64,000 nucleotides of DNA, from contig NZ_OY734020.1 of assembly GCF_963455295.1 (NCBI RefSeq), positions 1,612,001-1,676,000 of the forward strand. Direction: 5' to 3'. A program made the position numbers and the translations under genes. Under the pieces are notes generated by a model, which searched no databases, had not been told where the DNA came from, and was given only the letters and a program-made list of their open reading frames with translations. This document shows, piece after piece, positions 46,543 to 55,402 of the stretch (the first letter of the stretch is position 1; the number at the start of each line of letters is the position of its first letter). The DNA is from Candidatus Thiodiazotropha sp. CDECU1 (GTDB lineage Bacteria; Pseudomonadota; Gammaproteobacteria; Chromatiales; Chromatiaceae).

Positions 46543-46896
46543 ATGCCTAACCGGGTGCTGCAGCGTCTTTCTCTTGTTCTCGCTATCGTGATGTTGAGTG
46601 TGTGGGGAGTGATCCTGATCGTCGATCCCCACCTGATTGCGGGTTATTTCAGTGTTGAGCCGGTCAATCAGGCCTTCGCGGGGATGATGGGGGCCGCCCT
46701 GCTGGGATTGGCCTTCATTTCACTGGCCGGCGTTACCCGTTGGTTGGAAACACCACGGGCGCTGGGCGTCGCCATGGCCATTTTGGTGGTGGAGACCGCC
46801 TACCTGATGCTGGGTTCCGGTGACATGCTGGTGACCCTGCCCACCACTATCAGTCTGGTAACCGCTGCCGCTGTGGCCTTCTTTTTGCTTGTCTAA
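46543..46896 (+). CDS. Small four-TM hypothetical membrane protein
   Basis: 117 residues from the ATG at 46543 (GGGGA eight bases upstream; an upstream TTG is less likely). Four hydrophobic segments at about 10-30, 41-65, 75-92 and 95-115 with short loops. The second half begins ALGVAMAILVVETAYLMLG. No family recognised; DUF4345-type small membrane proteins look broadly similar. It is divergent from lexA. Confidence 0.65.
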   Translation: MPNRVLQRLSLVLAIVMLSVWGVILIVDPHLIAGYFSVEPVNQAFAGMMGAALLGLAFISLAGVTRWLETPRALGVAMAILVVETAYLMLGSGDMLVTLPTTISLVTAAAVAFFLLV

Positions 46897-47234
46897 ATGC
46901 CATATCTGTCTGCTTTCTATATTAAAATCAATAACAAACATTACCTGGCATGGTAGCTGTCATGCCCTGATGCAGGCATTGGGGAATTGAATTCGTTAAA
47001 TATGTCTAAAATCGAAACAATAAACTTCTGGTATTGGGTGAAATTGGTATATAATTCCCAATTATAGAGTCCAGCTAGGCTGATAAATCAGATATTGATT
47101 CTAAAATCTATAGTTAATCAGCCTCAGCAGAAACGGAGCAGCGCGAACAGGAAAACAACCTGCTGTGGCGAGGTGTTCGTGGAATCGCTTACACCTGAAT
47201 GGCCTGGCATACAAAATTGTTGCGTGGGGGATCT
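46897..47234. other. Intergenic region upstream of the QseB-like regulator
   Basis: 338 bp, AT-rich at 46980-47120. It should hold the promoter of the two-component operon; TATAAT-like bases occur near 47050. No HTTAAK-N5-HTTAAK site of the type found near the cytochrome genes was seen. No gene recognised. Confidence 0.45.
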
Positions 47235-47927
47235 ATGACAAGTGGAATAAATTTGCTGCTTGTAGAAGACGATGAAATGTTAGGTGATGGTATCCAGACC
47301 GTACTCGCACGGCGTGGATTAGCCATTGACTGGGTGCGCGACGGTCTCAGTGCCATGCAGTCCTTGAAGAGTGTCCGCTATGATGTCCTGCTGTTGGATC
47401 TGAACATTCCGTGGCTCTCCGGCTTGGAGGTCTTGGCGCGTCTGCGAGCGGAGGGAAATCAGATACCCGTGCTTGTGTTGACGGCGCGCTCCGAGGTTGT
47501 CGACCGTGTCCAGGCACTGGACGGCGGTGCTGATGACTATGTGGTCAAACCATTCGATATCGAGGAGTTGTGTGCACGTATTCGCGCGCTGCACCGTCGC
47601 CACAGCGGTCTGGAAGAAGAGATTTTGCGTCACGGTGATTTGGTGCTGGATCCTTCGGCGCATACGGTAACCATTCAAAATGATGAGGTGTCACTGTCGG
47701 TGAAGGAGTTCGATATTCTCCAGAGTCTGATGGAAAACATGGGACGGGTCATGTCGCGCAGGAAGCTGAGCGAAAAGGTCTACTGTCTGGATGACGATGT
47801 TGAAAGCAATGCCATCGAGGTCCATATCCATCATCTACGAAAAAAATTGGGAGAACATCCGATTCGCACCGTGAGGGGAGTGGGGTACGTCATAGAAAAA
47901 CCCATGGGTGGATCAGCAAGACGCTAG
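47235..47927 (+). CDS. OmpR-family response regulator, QseB/PmrA-like
   Basis: 230 residues from the ATG at 47235, preceded by GTGGGGGATCT; an in-frame start 12 codons earlier is weaker. The receiver has EDDE at 11-14, phosphoacceptor D55 (VLLLDLNIPWLSG) and KPFDIEEL. The winged-helix domain has SLSVKEFDILQSLMENMGRVMSRRKL and SNAIEVHIHHLRKKLG, the QseB/PmrA/TctD-like pattern. The kinase gene follows after 305 bp. Three candidate binding sites of the QseB/PmrA type lie before both nine-haem cytochrome genes and at the end of the kinase gene, so it probably activates cytochrome expression. Confidence 0.9.
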   Translation: MTSGINLLLVEDDEMLGDGIQTVLARRGLAIDWVRDGLSAMQSLKSVRYDVLLLDLNIPWLSGLEVLARLRAEGNQIPVLVLTARSEVVDRVQALDGGADDYVVKPFDIEELCARIRALHRRHSGLEEEILRHGDLVLDPSAHTVTIQNDEVSLSVKEFDILQSLMENMGRVMSRRKLSEKVYCLDDDVESNAIEVHIHHLRKKLGEHPIRTVRGVGYVIEKPMGGSARR

Positions 47928-48232
47928 TTTATCGTAGAACTTCAGAAAGCTTCGTGTTCCTGTCCATAAGCGATTTGGTTAACACCAGGTCTCTGGTCTG
48001 ATAGCCATTCCTGATTCGATATCTCAGCAATGTATCTTACTGTGTTGAGCATGGATGTATCGAAAACTCGATTTTTCCTTGTTTTTAGTTCCTGACCTGT
48101 GCTGATTGTTATGTTGCAGATGGTGATTGGAAGCGGTTTCAGGTTCAATTTTGAATAAGCAGGTAGCGAATCGACTGGATAGGAATAGATGGATTCAGTG
48201 TCCTGAAGTATCACCGTGCAAAGGAGTTATAG
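47928..48232. other. Intergenic region between regulator and kinase genes
   Basis: 305 bp, longer than normal for a two-component operon. The AAGGAG ribosome site for the kinase lies near 48221. No terminator, box or gene was seen. Confidence 0.4.
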
Positions 48233-49585
48233 ATGATCGTGCGTTCCCTAAGCATGCGCCTGCTGCTGATGTTGCTGATTTCGACATTGCTGTTATGGGG
48301 CACGATCCTCTATTTTACCTGGTGGCGAACCAGCAGTGAAATCAACCAGGTCTACAATGCCGAATTGGCATTGGTAGGCCAGTTGTTGGCGGTTGCAACT
48401 GAACACGAATCGGAAGAGTTCGACCTGGATGAGTATCAAACCGACTTAAATGAATCCAAGTATACATTTCCTTTGCTGTTTCAGGTTTGGTCCCATGAAG
48501 ACAGGTTGATGATACGTGGCCCTGAAGCACCTGATTTCCCATTGTCCAGTTCTATTCTTGATGGTTACACAGACAGCGATATAAATGGTCAGATGTGGCG
48601 TGTCTATACCATGAACCTGACAAATCATGATTTCCGGGTACAGGTTGCCCGCAGCCATCTGACAAGCCATCAATTGGTGCGTGATTTCGTTGTGGATGTC
48701 ATCAGACCGCTGTTGATCGCCCTACCTTTGTCGGGAATTCTCTGGCTTATCGTGCATCAGGGTTTGCAACCGGTGCGGGAGGTGGCACGTCTGATCAGAG
48801 AACGCGATTATGCTCATCTCAATCCCATTCAGCCAAGCCATGTACCCAAAGAGATTGCTGGAGTGGTGGATGAGCTGAATAGACTATTGGCAAGATTGAA
48901 ACAATCCATCGATCGTAATAGCCGCTTTACAGCGGATGTGGCGCATGAGTTACGCACGCCGATCGCGGGTATGCTCGTACAGCTTCAGTCGGGCACAAAC
49001 GAATCTGAGGAGGAAAAGGGCAGGTCGGGTTTCTCACAGGTCAAGAAAGGATTGAATCGTCTCAACCATGTGATAAATCAATTACTGGTGCTGGCCTCCA
49101 TCGAACCGGAAAAGATTCGTCATGGTTTTAACGAACTGGATCTTGAGGCATTGGCGCAGGAGACCCTGGCGGACATTTCACCGCAGGCATTGAGTAAAGA
49201 TATCGAAATGGCACTGGAGTGCAGTGAATCGGTCACCATGCAAGGTAATCGGGAGTTGATTGGAATATTACTCAACAATCTTGTCAGCAACGCCATCAAA
49301 TTCACTCCCAACAAGAGTAGTGTCACGATCAAAATTGCCCGTGTAGGGGACGGTGTACTTCTGATTGTGGAAGATCAGGGACAGGGCATACCGGATGATA
49401 AGAAAAAATGGGTGTTCGAACGCCTCAATCGTCTGCCCGGTGAGACCGAAGCGGGCGCAGGATTAGGCCTGTCCATCGTTAAGGAGATCTGTGAGATCCA
49501 TCAAGGATCCATCACCCTCAGCGATCCTGAACAGGGTAGTGGCTTAATTGTGAATTTGTTCTTTCCTTGTTTAAGAAAATCTTAA
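48233..49585 (+). CDS. QseC-like sensor histidine kinase
   Basis: 450 residues. TM segments at about 8-30 and 155-176 bracket a periplasmic domain of about 120 residues. HAMP-like linker (176-230) precedes H238 in RFTADVAHELRTPIAGM; the HATPase has NNLVSNAIKFTP, EDQGQGIPDD and GLGLSIVKEICEIH. AAGGAG ribosome site upstream. It is partner to the QseB-like regulator. The signal is unknown; QseC/PmrB-like kinases respond to metals, pH or small molecules, and a redox or mineral signal would suit the cytochrome context. The last codons overlap a candidate promoter. Confidence 0.9.
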   Translation: MIVRSLSMRLLLMLLISTLLLWGTILYFTWWRTSSEINQVYNAELALVGQLLAVATEHESEEFDLDEYQTDLNESKYTFPLLFQVWSHEDRLMIRGPEAPDFPLSSSILDGYTDSDINGQMWRVYTMNLTNHDFRVQVARSHLTSHQLVRDFVVDVIRPLLIALPLSGILWLIVHQGLQPVREVARLIRERDYAHLNPIQPSHVPKEIAGVVDELNRLLARLKQSIDRNSRFTADVAHELRTPIAGMLVQLQSGTNESEEEKGRSGFSQVKKGLNRLNHVINQLLVLASIEPEKIRHGFNELDLEALAQETLADISPQALSKDIEMALECSESVTMQGNRELIGILLNNLVSNAIKFTPNKSSVTIKIARVGDGVLLIVEDQGQGIPDDKKKWVFERLNRLPGETEAGAGLGLSIVKEICEIHQGSITLSDPEQGSGLIVNLFFPCLRKS

Positions 49586-49600
49586 TTATCGCCTGCTAAT
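49570..49600 (+). promoter_or_regulatory. QseB/PmrA-type box with extended -10, at the end of the kinase gene
   Basis: TTTAAG-AAAAT-CTTAAT (49570-49586) followed after seven bases by TGCTAAT (49594-49600). Same architecture as the sites before both cytochrome genes. It overlaps the kinase stop codon and points towards a terminator at 49785-49818. Confidence 0.65.
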
Positions 49601-49606
49601 TTACCT

Positions 49607-49818
49607 ATTAGTAAGACGATTTCTCTGATTTTTATAGACAAAAAACGGCCAGGATCGGAGAGAAATTATCCAATTGATAATCGTTAGATTCGCACATGGC
49701 GGGAACTTTAACAAACCCTGAATGGGCAATATAACGGCTTGTATATTACGAATAATCATAGACGATTGGTCGATTTACCCTTGCCCGCGTGTCCTCCCCA
49801 CATGCGGGTTTTTTTTTA
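49607..49818 (+). ncRNA. Candidate small RNA between kinase gene and cytochrome gene 2
   Basis: Inferred transcript of about 210 nt from the promoter at 49570-49600 to the terminator at 49785-49818. There is no convincing coding frame inside. The segment GAGAAATTATC near 49662 recurs near 49841. It could equally be just the 3' untranslated region of the two-component genes. Confidence 0.35.
49785..49818 (+). terminator. Rho-independent terminator
   Basis: CCCGCGTGT and ACATGCGGG (one G-T wobble) pair around a seven-base loop and are followed by nine T residues. It ends the two-component transcript or a small RNA, ahead of the promoter of cytochrome gene 2. Confidence 0.8.
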
Positions 49819-49876
49819 TCTGAATTTGCGACCTGGCGCAGAGAAATTATCTGAATGAGAAGCACATCCTGCCTGC

Positions 49877-49907
49877 CTTAAGCAAACCTTAATATAATCT
49901 TGCTAAT
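49877..49907 (+). promoter_or_regulatory. QseB/PmrA-type box with extended -10, upstream of cytochrome gene 2
   Basis: CTTAAG-CAAAC-CTTAAT (49877-49893), seven bases, then TGCTAAT (49901-49907). About 100 nt of leader follow to the cytochrome start codon. Matches the site at 37361-37391 in box, spacing and -10. Confidence 0.75.
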
Positions 49908-50010
49908 TTGATTTCGATAGCCACCAGTCCGCAATGGAAAGTAGGGAAACACCTACAGCTACAGTCTGGTATTAGCCATATTCACAGCTATACCTGGGGA
50001 GATCTTTTCA

Positions 50011-53000
50011 ATGGGTACCTGTACAAAACGACCATCCAGCAGAGCTATGCATCTGCTGCTATGCACTGCTTTGATTTTCGGCTTTTCAAGCACTCTTCTT
50101 GCCGCGAAGAGACCCTCCGTTTTCGATATCGATCGGGCAAAATGGGATTCCAGGAAAGATCAGCTTGTAGTTAAGGGAGGAGGTGCCACTAACCAGGATG
50201 TGAGCATATTGAATGCAGCGACAGGGGAGGTACTTGGTACAGTCGCCTCAGGTCGTGATTGGCGATTCAAGCTAACGATCACCGATGATGCTCAGGTTCC
50301 CTGTCGGGTATCAGCTGTTCGCACATCGGACGGAACGACAGTTGAGAAGGATGTTAGCCGAGCGCCAAGCAACTGTGATGATGGATCTGGTGACACCCCA
50401 AATGAGCCGCCCACAGCGCAAGCCAATGGCCCGTATAGCGCCATTACCGGTTCTGCCATCGATTTCAGTAGCGCCGGCTCCAGTGATACGGATGGCACTA
50501 TTGACTCCTATACCTGGAACTTCGGTGACGGTAATGAAAGTAGTGACCCCAACCCCAGCCATACTTATGCGGATCCAGGCACCTATACGGTAACCTTGAC
50601 GGTTACGGATAATGATGGCGACAGCGATAGTGACAGCACGACAGCCAGCGTTGAAGATGATCAACAACCGGGTAATGGGCCACCGACAGCGAACGCCAAT
50701 GGTCCGTATAGCGCCATTACCGGTTCTGCCATCGATTTCAGTAGCGCCGGCTCCAGTGATACGGATGGCACTATTGCCTCCTATGCCTGGAACTTCGGTG
50801 ACGGCAATGATAGTAGTGACCCCAACCCCAGCCATACTTATGCGGATCCAGGCATCTATACGGTAACCTTGACGGTTACGGATAATGATGGCGATAGCGA
50901 CAGTGACAGCGCAACCGCTACCGTTGAAGATGATCAACAACCGGGCAATGAGCCACCGACAGCGAACGCCAATGGTCCTTATGACGGTATGGCCGGTGAG
51001 GCTGTGAGTTTCACCAGCGCGGGTTCGAACGATCCTGAAAATTCTGCACTGACTTATACATGGGATTTCGGAGATGGGAATGGCAGTACCGAGGCCAATC
51101 CAACCCACACCTATGATGCCCCTGATGTGTACGATGTATCCCTGACTGTAGCGGATGCCGATGGGCTCTCAGACAGCGATTCAACGACCGCGACGATCCA
51201 GGACGATCAGCCGCCACCGCCAGTATCGGGTGTGTCAATCAACTCCACCAGTCAGAATGGTGTACCGACAGGTGCGGCTGTGTCAGAGCTGCAGCTGATC
51301 AATGGTAACGACTATAAGGTGTTTGCGGTGAATGACCTGGGTATGCATTGCGGAGATTTCGATACCCGTATTTCAAGTATCCTGCCACCCTTCAATGTGC
51401 TGCATGCGACGGTTATACAGCGTGGTCAGGAGCCCAATATCCTGGGTCGTGATGATGGCGCCGAAGTCTACTATTCAGCGGCATCGAATCCGGATGATCC
51501 TATTTTGACGGGCGAAAACTCCGCGGGTTCCGGCCCAGTCTATTCCAGCAGAAACCCGATTACAGGTGAGGTATTCAAGACCAATTTCTGGGATGTGGCG
51601 CGAGAGGCCTATGCACCATTCTATCCGGCTGAACCATTCTTTGCGGATGGTGTGCTTTCACTTTTCTATCCGGATGGACCAGTGGCAGACATTCTCGATG
51701 TGGGTCTTCCGATGCCGAATGTGGAGCTCTTTTACCTGACAAGTCCCGGGACATTGGAGGCAGATCAACAAGACATGCCTGGTCGTGATGGTCCATATCT
51801 CGTGAATGCTGAACAGAAGTTCGAAGCCTATGTTGTGGATCAGCCCTTCTTCATCAATCCGGCATTTCAATTTGGCTATGTCAAAGAGGGTGTGAACTGG
51901 TTTGAAGCACCCGGTATTCCCGTGACGGCATTTGACGATGACGGCAGAGAGAATCCATGGCCGCTTTATCGTGTCCAGGCAAAGGTTGCTGGGAATGTGG
52001 TTGCCTCTGTGGATACGGTCGTCCCGATCTCCGGTGAAGCCAACTGTGGCGCCTGTCATGGTGCTGCAGAGGATGGTGGCAATGGTACAGCAACCGGGCA
52101 GCTTGCCTATATCGCTAGCGCTTTCGACGATGATCCGCAATATGGCGTTGTACCTCTGGAGGTCAGCAAGGAGTATGCGGCAGACTTGAATCTGGTGCGT
52201 TTGCATGACTTGAAGCACAGTGATAAATATCCCGAGGGTTTTGGCACGCTAGAAGAGAATACGCCTGTCGTCTGTCAGCAGTGTCACTATACGCCGGCCC
52301 TCGATCTTGCCCAGCTTGGACCGCTGGACGGGGATGTAGGCACCACCGCGAATGGTCGTAGACAGGGCAACGTCAAGAGTATGTCAAACGTGATGCATAG
52401 CCATCATGGCAGTGTGACAGACGGGGCAGGTAACAAGCTCTTCCCTGATATGCCTGCAGCGATCAAGGATGAGTTTGGTATCGTCGCCAATCATGAAGAA
52501 CGCCGACAGGTCTTGGAAGAGACCTGTTATCAGTGTCATCCAGGTCGTCGTACCGACTGTCTGCGCGGCGCGATGTCCAACGGCGGCATGCTTTGTCAGG
52601 ATTGCCATGGTGATATGGAGCAGGTGGGTGACGATTTCACCCGTGGTGTATCACCGACAACCCCAGGTGCGTTTGAACTGGGAGGTGATTTCTACACCAA
52701 TGCAGATCAGCCTCGTGTGCCTTGGGCCAATGAGCCGGGTTGCGGTTCCTGCCACACCGGTGATGCCATGAGTAACCTGGCCGGCACATCCGGAACCGTG
52801 GTCAATCCTGCCGATGCGGACGGTAATGAGGATAATATCCGTCTCTTCCAGGCCTTTCGCTCGGGTGATGCCAAGGCTACCCCGATTGTGCCGACCAATA
52901 AGCGTTTTGCAGAGAATGTCATCGAAGCCGACAATCCTGCAGTGTCGGGTCCAAACGATCCACGCATTGGCAATCCCATGTTGTATCGTGTCAGCACCGG

Positions 53001-53433
53001 GCATGAAGGGGTCTTCTGTGAAGCCTGTCATGGATCGACTCATGGCATTTGGCCGAATAAGAACGAGTTGGCCAATGACAACGTGGCGGCCGGGCAGTTA
53101 CAGGGTCACAAGGGCACTATCATAGAGTGCAGCACCTGTCATGAAGGCGATCTCGGCGACACCCTGGGTGGTCCGCACGGTATGCATCCTGTCGGTGCAA
53201 CAAGCTTTGCCGACGGAGGTCATGCCAGCCTTGTTGAACGTAATTCGGATCAGTGTAAGGCGTGTCATGGCGAAGACGGGTTAGGTACCGTACTCTCCCG
53301 CATGGCCACAGACCGTGTGCTTGAATGTGACAACAGCACCAGCTTCTGTCCTGACGGCAACAACGCCGAGTTCACCAAGGGCTATATGGTTGGCTGTGTC
53401 GAATGTCATGAGTATCAGATAAATCACGATTGA
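50011..53433 (+). CDS. Nine-haem c-type cytochrome with PKD repeats and LGMHC domain (cytochrome 2)
   Basis: 1140 residues. Signal peptide (about 1-32), an Ig-like segment (33-122), three PKD-type repeats with a 91-residue period (starting near 133, 224 and 315), then the LGMHC domain (about 430-675) with VNDLGMHCGDFDTRISSILP and a DDDGRENPWPLYRVQAKV end block. Nine CxxCH sites start at 679, 755, 839, 862, 911, 1003, 1040, 1082 and 1129. No TM helix. PKD repeats suggest surface or extracellular display. It shares the LGMHC domain and haem number with cytochrome 1 but the haem segments differ in spacing. GGGGAGA upstream as ribosome site. Terminator follows. Role: electron transfer with an unknown substrate, possibly extracellular. 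Confidence 0.88.
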   Translation: MGTCTKRPSSRAMHLLLCTALIFGFSSTLLAAKRPSVFDIDRAKWDSRKDQLVVKGGGATNQDVSILNAATGEVLGTVASGRDWRFKLTITDDAQVPCRVSAVRTSDGTTVEKDVSRAPSNCDDGSGDTPNEPPTAQANGPYSAITGSAIDFSSAGSSDTDGTIDSYTWNFGDGNESSDPNPSHTYADPGTYTVTLTVTDNDGDSDSDSTTASVEDDQQPGNGPPTANANGPYSAITGSAIDFSSAGSSDTDGTIASYAWNFGDGNDSSDPNPSHTYADPGIYTVTLTVTDNDGDSDSDSATATVEDDQQPGNEPPTANANGPYDGMAGEAVSFTSAGSNDPENSALTYTWDFGDGNGSTEANPTHTYDAPDVYDVSLTVADADGLSDSDSTTATIQDDQPPPPVSGVSINSTSQNGVPTGAAVSELQLINGNDYKVFAVNDLGMHCGDFDTRISSILPPFNVLHATVIQRGQEPNILGRDDGAEVYYSAASNPDDPILTGENSAGSGPVYSSRNPITGEVFKTNFWDVAREAYAPFYPAEPFFADGVLSLFYPDGPVADILDVGLPMPNVELFYLTSPGTLEADQQDMPGRDGPYLVNAEQKFEAYVVDQPFFINPAFQFGYVKEGVNWFEAPGIPVTAFDDDGRENPWPLYRVQAKVAGNVVASVDTVVPISGEANCGACHGAAEDGGNGTATGQLAYIASAFDDDPQYGVVPLEVSKEYAADLNLVRLHDLKHSDKYPEGFGTLEENTPVVCQQCHYTPALDLAQLGPLDGDVGTTANGRRQGNVKSMSNVMHSHHGSVTDGAGNKLFPDMPAAIKDEFGIVANHEERRQVLEETCYQCHPGRRTDCLRGAMSNGGMLCQDCHGDMEQVGDDFTRGVSPTTPGAFELGGDFYTNADQPRVPWANEPGCGSCHTGDAMSNLAGTSGTVVNPADADGNEDNIRLFQAFRSGDAKATPIVPTNKRFAENVIEADNPAVSGPNDPRIGNPMLYRVSTGHEGVFCEACHGSTHGIWPNKNELANDNVAAGQLQGHKGTIIECSTCHEGDLGDTLGGPHGMHPVGATSFADGGHASLVERNSDQCKACHGEDGLGTVLSRMATDRVLECDNSTSFCPDGNNAEFTKGYMVGCVECHEYQINHD
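50407..51225 (+). repeat. Tandem 273-bp PKD-coding repeats
   Basis: Units start at 50407, 50680 and 50953. The first two are nearly identical in DNA (for example GGCCCGTATAGCGCCATTAC against GGTCCGTATAGCGCCATTAC), while the third has diverged. This points to a recent tandem duplication within the gene. Confidence 0.85.
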
Positions 53434-53448
53434 TTGGTGGTTACACTT

Positions 53449-53480
53449 ACCCGCGTGTCTTCCCACACGCGGGTTTTTTT
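53449..53480. terminator. Terminator after cytochrome gene 2 (possibly bidirectional)
   Basis: ACCCGCGTGT and ACACGCGGGT form a perfect 10-bp stem with a six-base loop, followed by seven T residues. It lies between convergent genes, 8 bp before the end of the first PhnD-like gene. The stem is close in sequence to the terminator at 49785. Confidence 0.9.
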
Positions 53481-53487
53481 ATCCCAA

Positions 53488-54420
53488 TCACTCTCTACCA
53501 TTGGCGGATATCAGTTCTTCATACTCCTGTTTTAACACGCGGGCCGAGTGCAGGTCCTGATCAGTTATTTTTACCATGCCTTTTGCCTTGAATAGGGATA
53601 GCAGGTGGATGGTTTTTGGGTATTCATGCAGCCGGGCCATCATCTGGTCAACGTGCCGGGTAAAATCGGATGGTACAGATTTATTCACGCCAATGACCAT
53701 GGGGACCATGGGTTCCGAAGCGATCAGGACCTCCAATTGGTGGGAAATTTGTGTGTTCAATTCGCTGGCCAGGCTGAAGGAAGCATCTGTGACCAGGGCC
53801 GCATCGGCCTTGTTGAAAAACAGATCAATAATTGCAGTGTTGATATCAGTAACCGCATTTGAAGTTGAAAAGAAACCCTCGGCAACGGGAAGCCCCTGTT
53901 TCATGAGCGCTACGTCGAGAAATAGCAGTCCGAGATTGAACCCTGTAGGGTGGATCAGACGTTTTTGTCTCAGTTGCGCCAGGTTTTTTATTTTGTCTGA
54001 GCGCCGGGTCAAGAGAATAATATTTTGTAATTTATTCGGCCCGATAATGACCGAGTAGCGATAGGATGGGTTGATCATGTGATCGATTTCGAGGTAGTCC
54101 AGGGTGTTGGTCAGGACTGCATCGAGCCGATGTTGCCGCATATCTTGAATGGCATCCTGTGGTGAATTAACGTCGATAAACATCCCCTTCTTGCCAATGT
54201 TTTTCATGAAATCAAGAAAAATCATTTCGGTTGCAATGCTGGTATCGATACGGTTGGTGGAAAACACCAGACGCGACATGATACCGATAATGGCAGTATC
54301 GCGATCGTAAGGGTCGTTAGCGTAACTTCCATGAATGAAAAAAAACGTCAGGCATAACCCGATTAACAGTCGCCCTTTGTGCGAGTTAATTTGCATCGCC
54401 TGAGCTGCTAGGGTAATCAT
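53488..54420 (-). CDS. PhnD-like periplasmic binding protein 1
   Basis: 310 residues from the ATG at 54420 (GAGGAAAC directly upstream). The signal peptide covers MITLAAQAMQINSHKGRLLI and the hydrophobic run to about 36. The mature part resembles phosphonate/phosphite-type solute-binding proteins (PhnD), with TAIIDLFFNKADAALVTDAS, a diagnostic block shared by all three paralogues here. No ABC permease or ATPase is nearby, so it more likely senses a ligand than imports it. Last gene of a five-gene minus-strand row; overlaps the end of the previous gene by about 35 bp. Confidence 0.8.
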   Translation of the reverse strand: MITLAAQAMQINSHKGRLLIGLCLTFFFIHGSYANDPYDRDTAIIGIMSRLVFSTNRIDTSIATEMIFLDFMKNIGKKGMFIDVNSPQDAIQDMRQHRLDAVLTNTLDYLEIDHMINPSYRYSVIIGPNKLQNIILLTRRSDKIKNLAQLRQKRLIHPTGFNLGLLFLDVALMKQGLPVAEGFFSTSNAVTDINTAIIDLFFNKADAALVTDASFSLASELNTQISHQLEVLIASEPMVPMVIGVNKSVPSDFTRHVDQMMARLHEYPKTIHLLSLFKAKGMVKITDQDLHSARVLKQEYEELISANGRE

Positions 54421-55342
54421 GTTTCCTCGATCCAAGCAGTTTCATCATTGCCTGATATTCACTGAATAAGCGACGGCTTTCGAGTATTTGACTCTTTTTC
54501 AATTTAACAAACTTTTTAGCTTGAAATAGTGAGAGCAAATTCTTGATACGCGGGTTTTCATTAGCCTTGGTGAGATGGCTGCTGACTTCTTGAGTTATGG
54601 AAATCGGAATATTTTTATTCATAGCAATAATCTGAGGAACTATATTGACGGATGATAAGAGTATCTCCAGGTTCTTCGGAATCTGCTTGTTTAATTCAGC
54701 AGCTAGTTCATATGTAACATCTGTCACAAGAGCGCAATCTGTTTTACCAAAAAACAGATCGATTACTGCTGTGTTGATATCGTTTACCTCTTCAATGTGA
54801 GCAAAAAAGTTTGCACTTTGTGGAAGTCCTCTCTTTAGCAGTTCAATATCGAGATAGTAGTTGCCATGAAAATGCCCACTTGGGATGGATATAGATTTAC
54901 CTCGTAATTCCTCAACTTTAGAGATATGGTCTTTTTTTCGCGTAATCAGAAGTATTTTTTGATGGATATTCGGGGAGAATAGTACTGTGTGTATGTAATC
55001 GGTATTGAGTAGATGCTCCATTTTGAAATAGTCAAATATGTCAATGAATACTGCATCAATATAATTATTGGACAAGTCCTGTTTTAGTTTTTCAACGTCC
55101 ACATAAAGCTTGATTTCAGACTTCATGCCTATCTGGCCAAAGATCTCTTTGATAAGAACATTGGTGGCAATGGTTGTGTCTTTCGCATCGGCAGAATACA
55201 AGACTTTTTCCATGCGGCCGAAATAGCCAATATCGGGTATGTCGCCCTGATATCTTTCTGATAAGGGTGTCGTGCCGGCATGTGTTGACAAAAGAAGCAA
55301 GCAACAGCACATCAGGCAGGCAATGGAAAATCGAGTGTTCAT
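54386..55342 (-). CDS. PhnD-like periplasmic binding protein 2
   Basis: 318 residues with signal peptide MNTRFSIACLMCCCLLLLST. The binding-protein core has TAVIDLFFGKTDCALVTDVT and ELAAELNKQIPKNLEILLSS, paralogous to proteins 1 and 3. The gene follows the GGDEF-EAL gene by 60 bp and overlaps the next gene. Ligand unknown; the divergence between paralogues in the ligand-contact region (before LFF) hints at different ligands. Confidence 0.8.
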   Translation of the reverse strand: MNTRFSIACLMCCCLLLLSTHAGTTPLSERYQGDIPDIGYFGRMEKVLYSADAKDTTIATNVLIKEIFGQIGMKSEIKLYVDVEKLKQDLSNNYIDAVFIDIFDYFKMEHLLNTDYIHTVLFSPNIHQKILLITRKKDHISKVEELRGKSISIPSGHFHGNYYLDIELLKRGLPQSANFFAHIEEVNDINTAVIDLFFGKTDCALVTDVTYELAAELNKQIPKNLEILLSSVNIVPQIIAMNKNIPISITQEVSSHLTKANENPRIKNLLSLFQAKKFVKLKKSQILESRRLFSEYQAMMKLLGSRKHDYPSSSGDAN

Positions 55343-55402
55343 GTCAGGATAAAAATACAGATCGTCACAATTTGTTGATTGTGAAACTTGGCTGTGACCG
55401 AA

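Noticed and set aside
49707-49723. TTTAAC-AAACC-CTGAAT as a further regulator box
   Set aside because: Two half-site mismatches and no TGCTA-like -10 at the right distance.
50311-51108. A 265-residue minus-strand frame opposite the PKD repeats
   Set aside because: It repeats with the PKD unit and is a by-product of the tandem repeat in cytochrome 2.
37609-53433. A porin-cytochrome conduit (MtrB-like barrel) near the cytochromes
   Set aside because: No gene between or beside the cytochromes has the size and pattern of an outer-membrane beta-barrel conduit.
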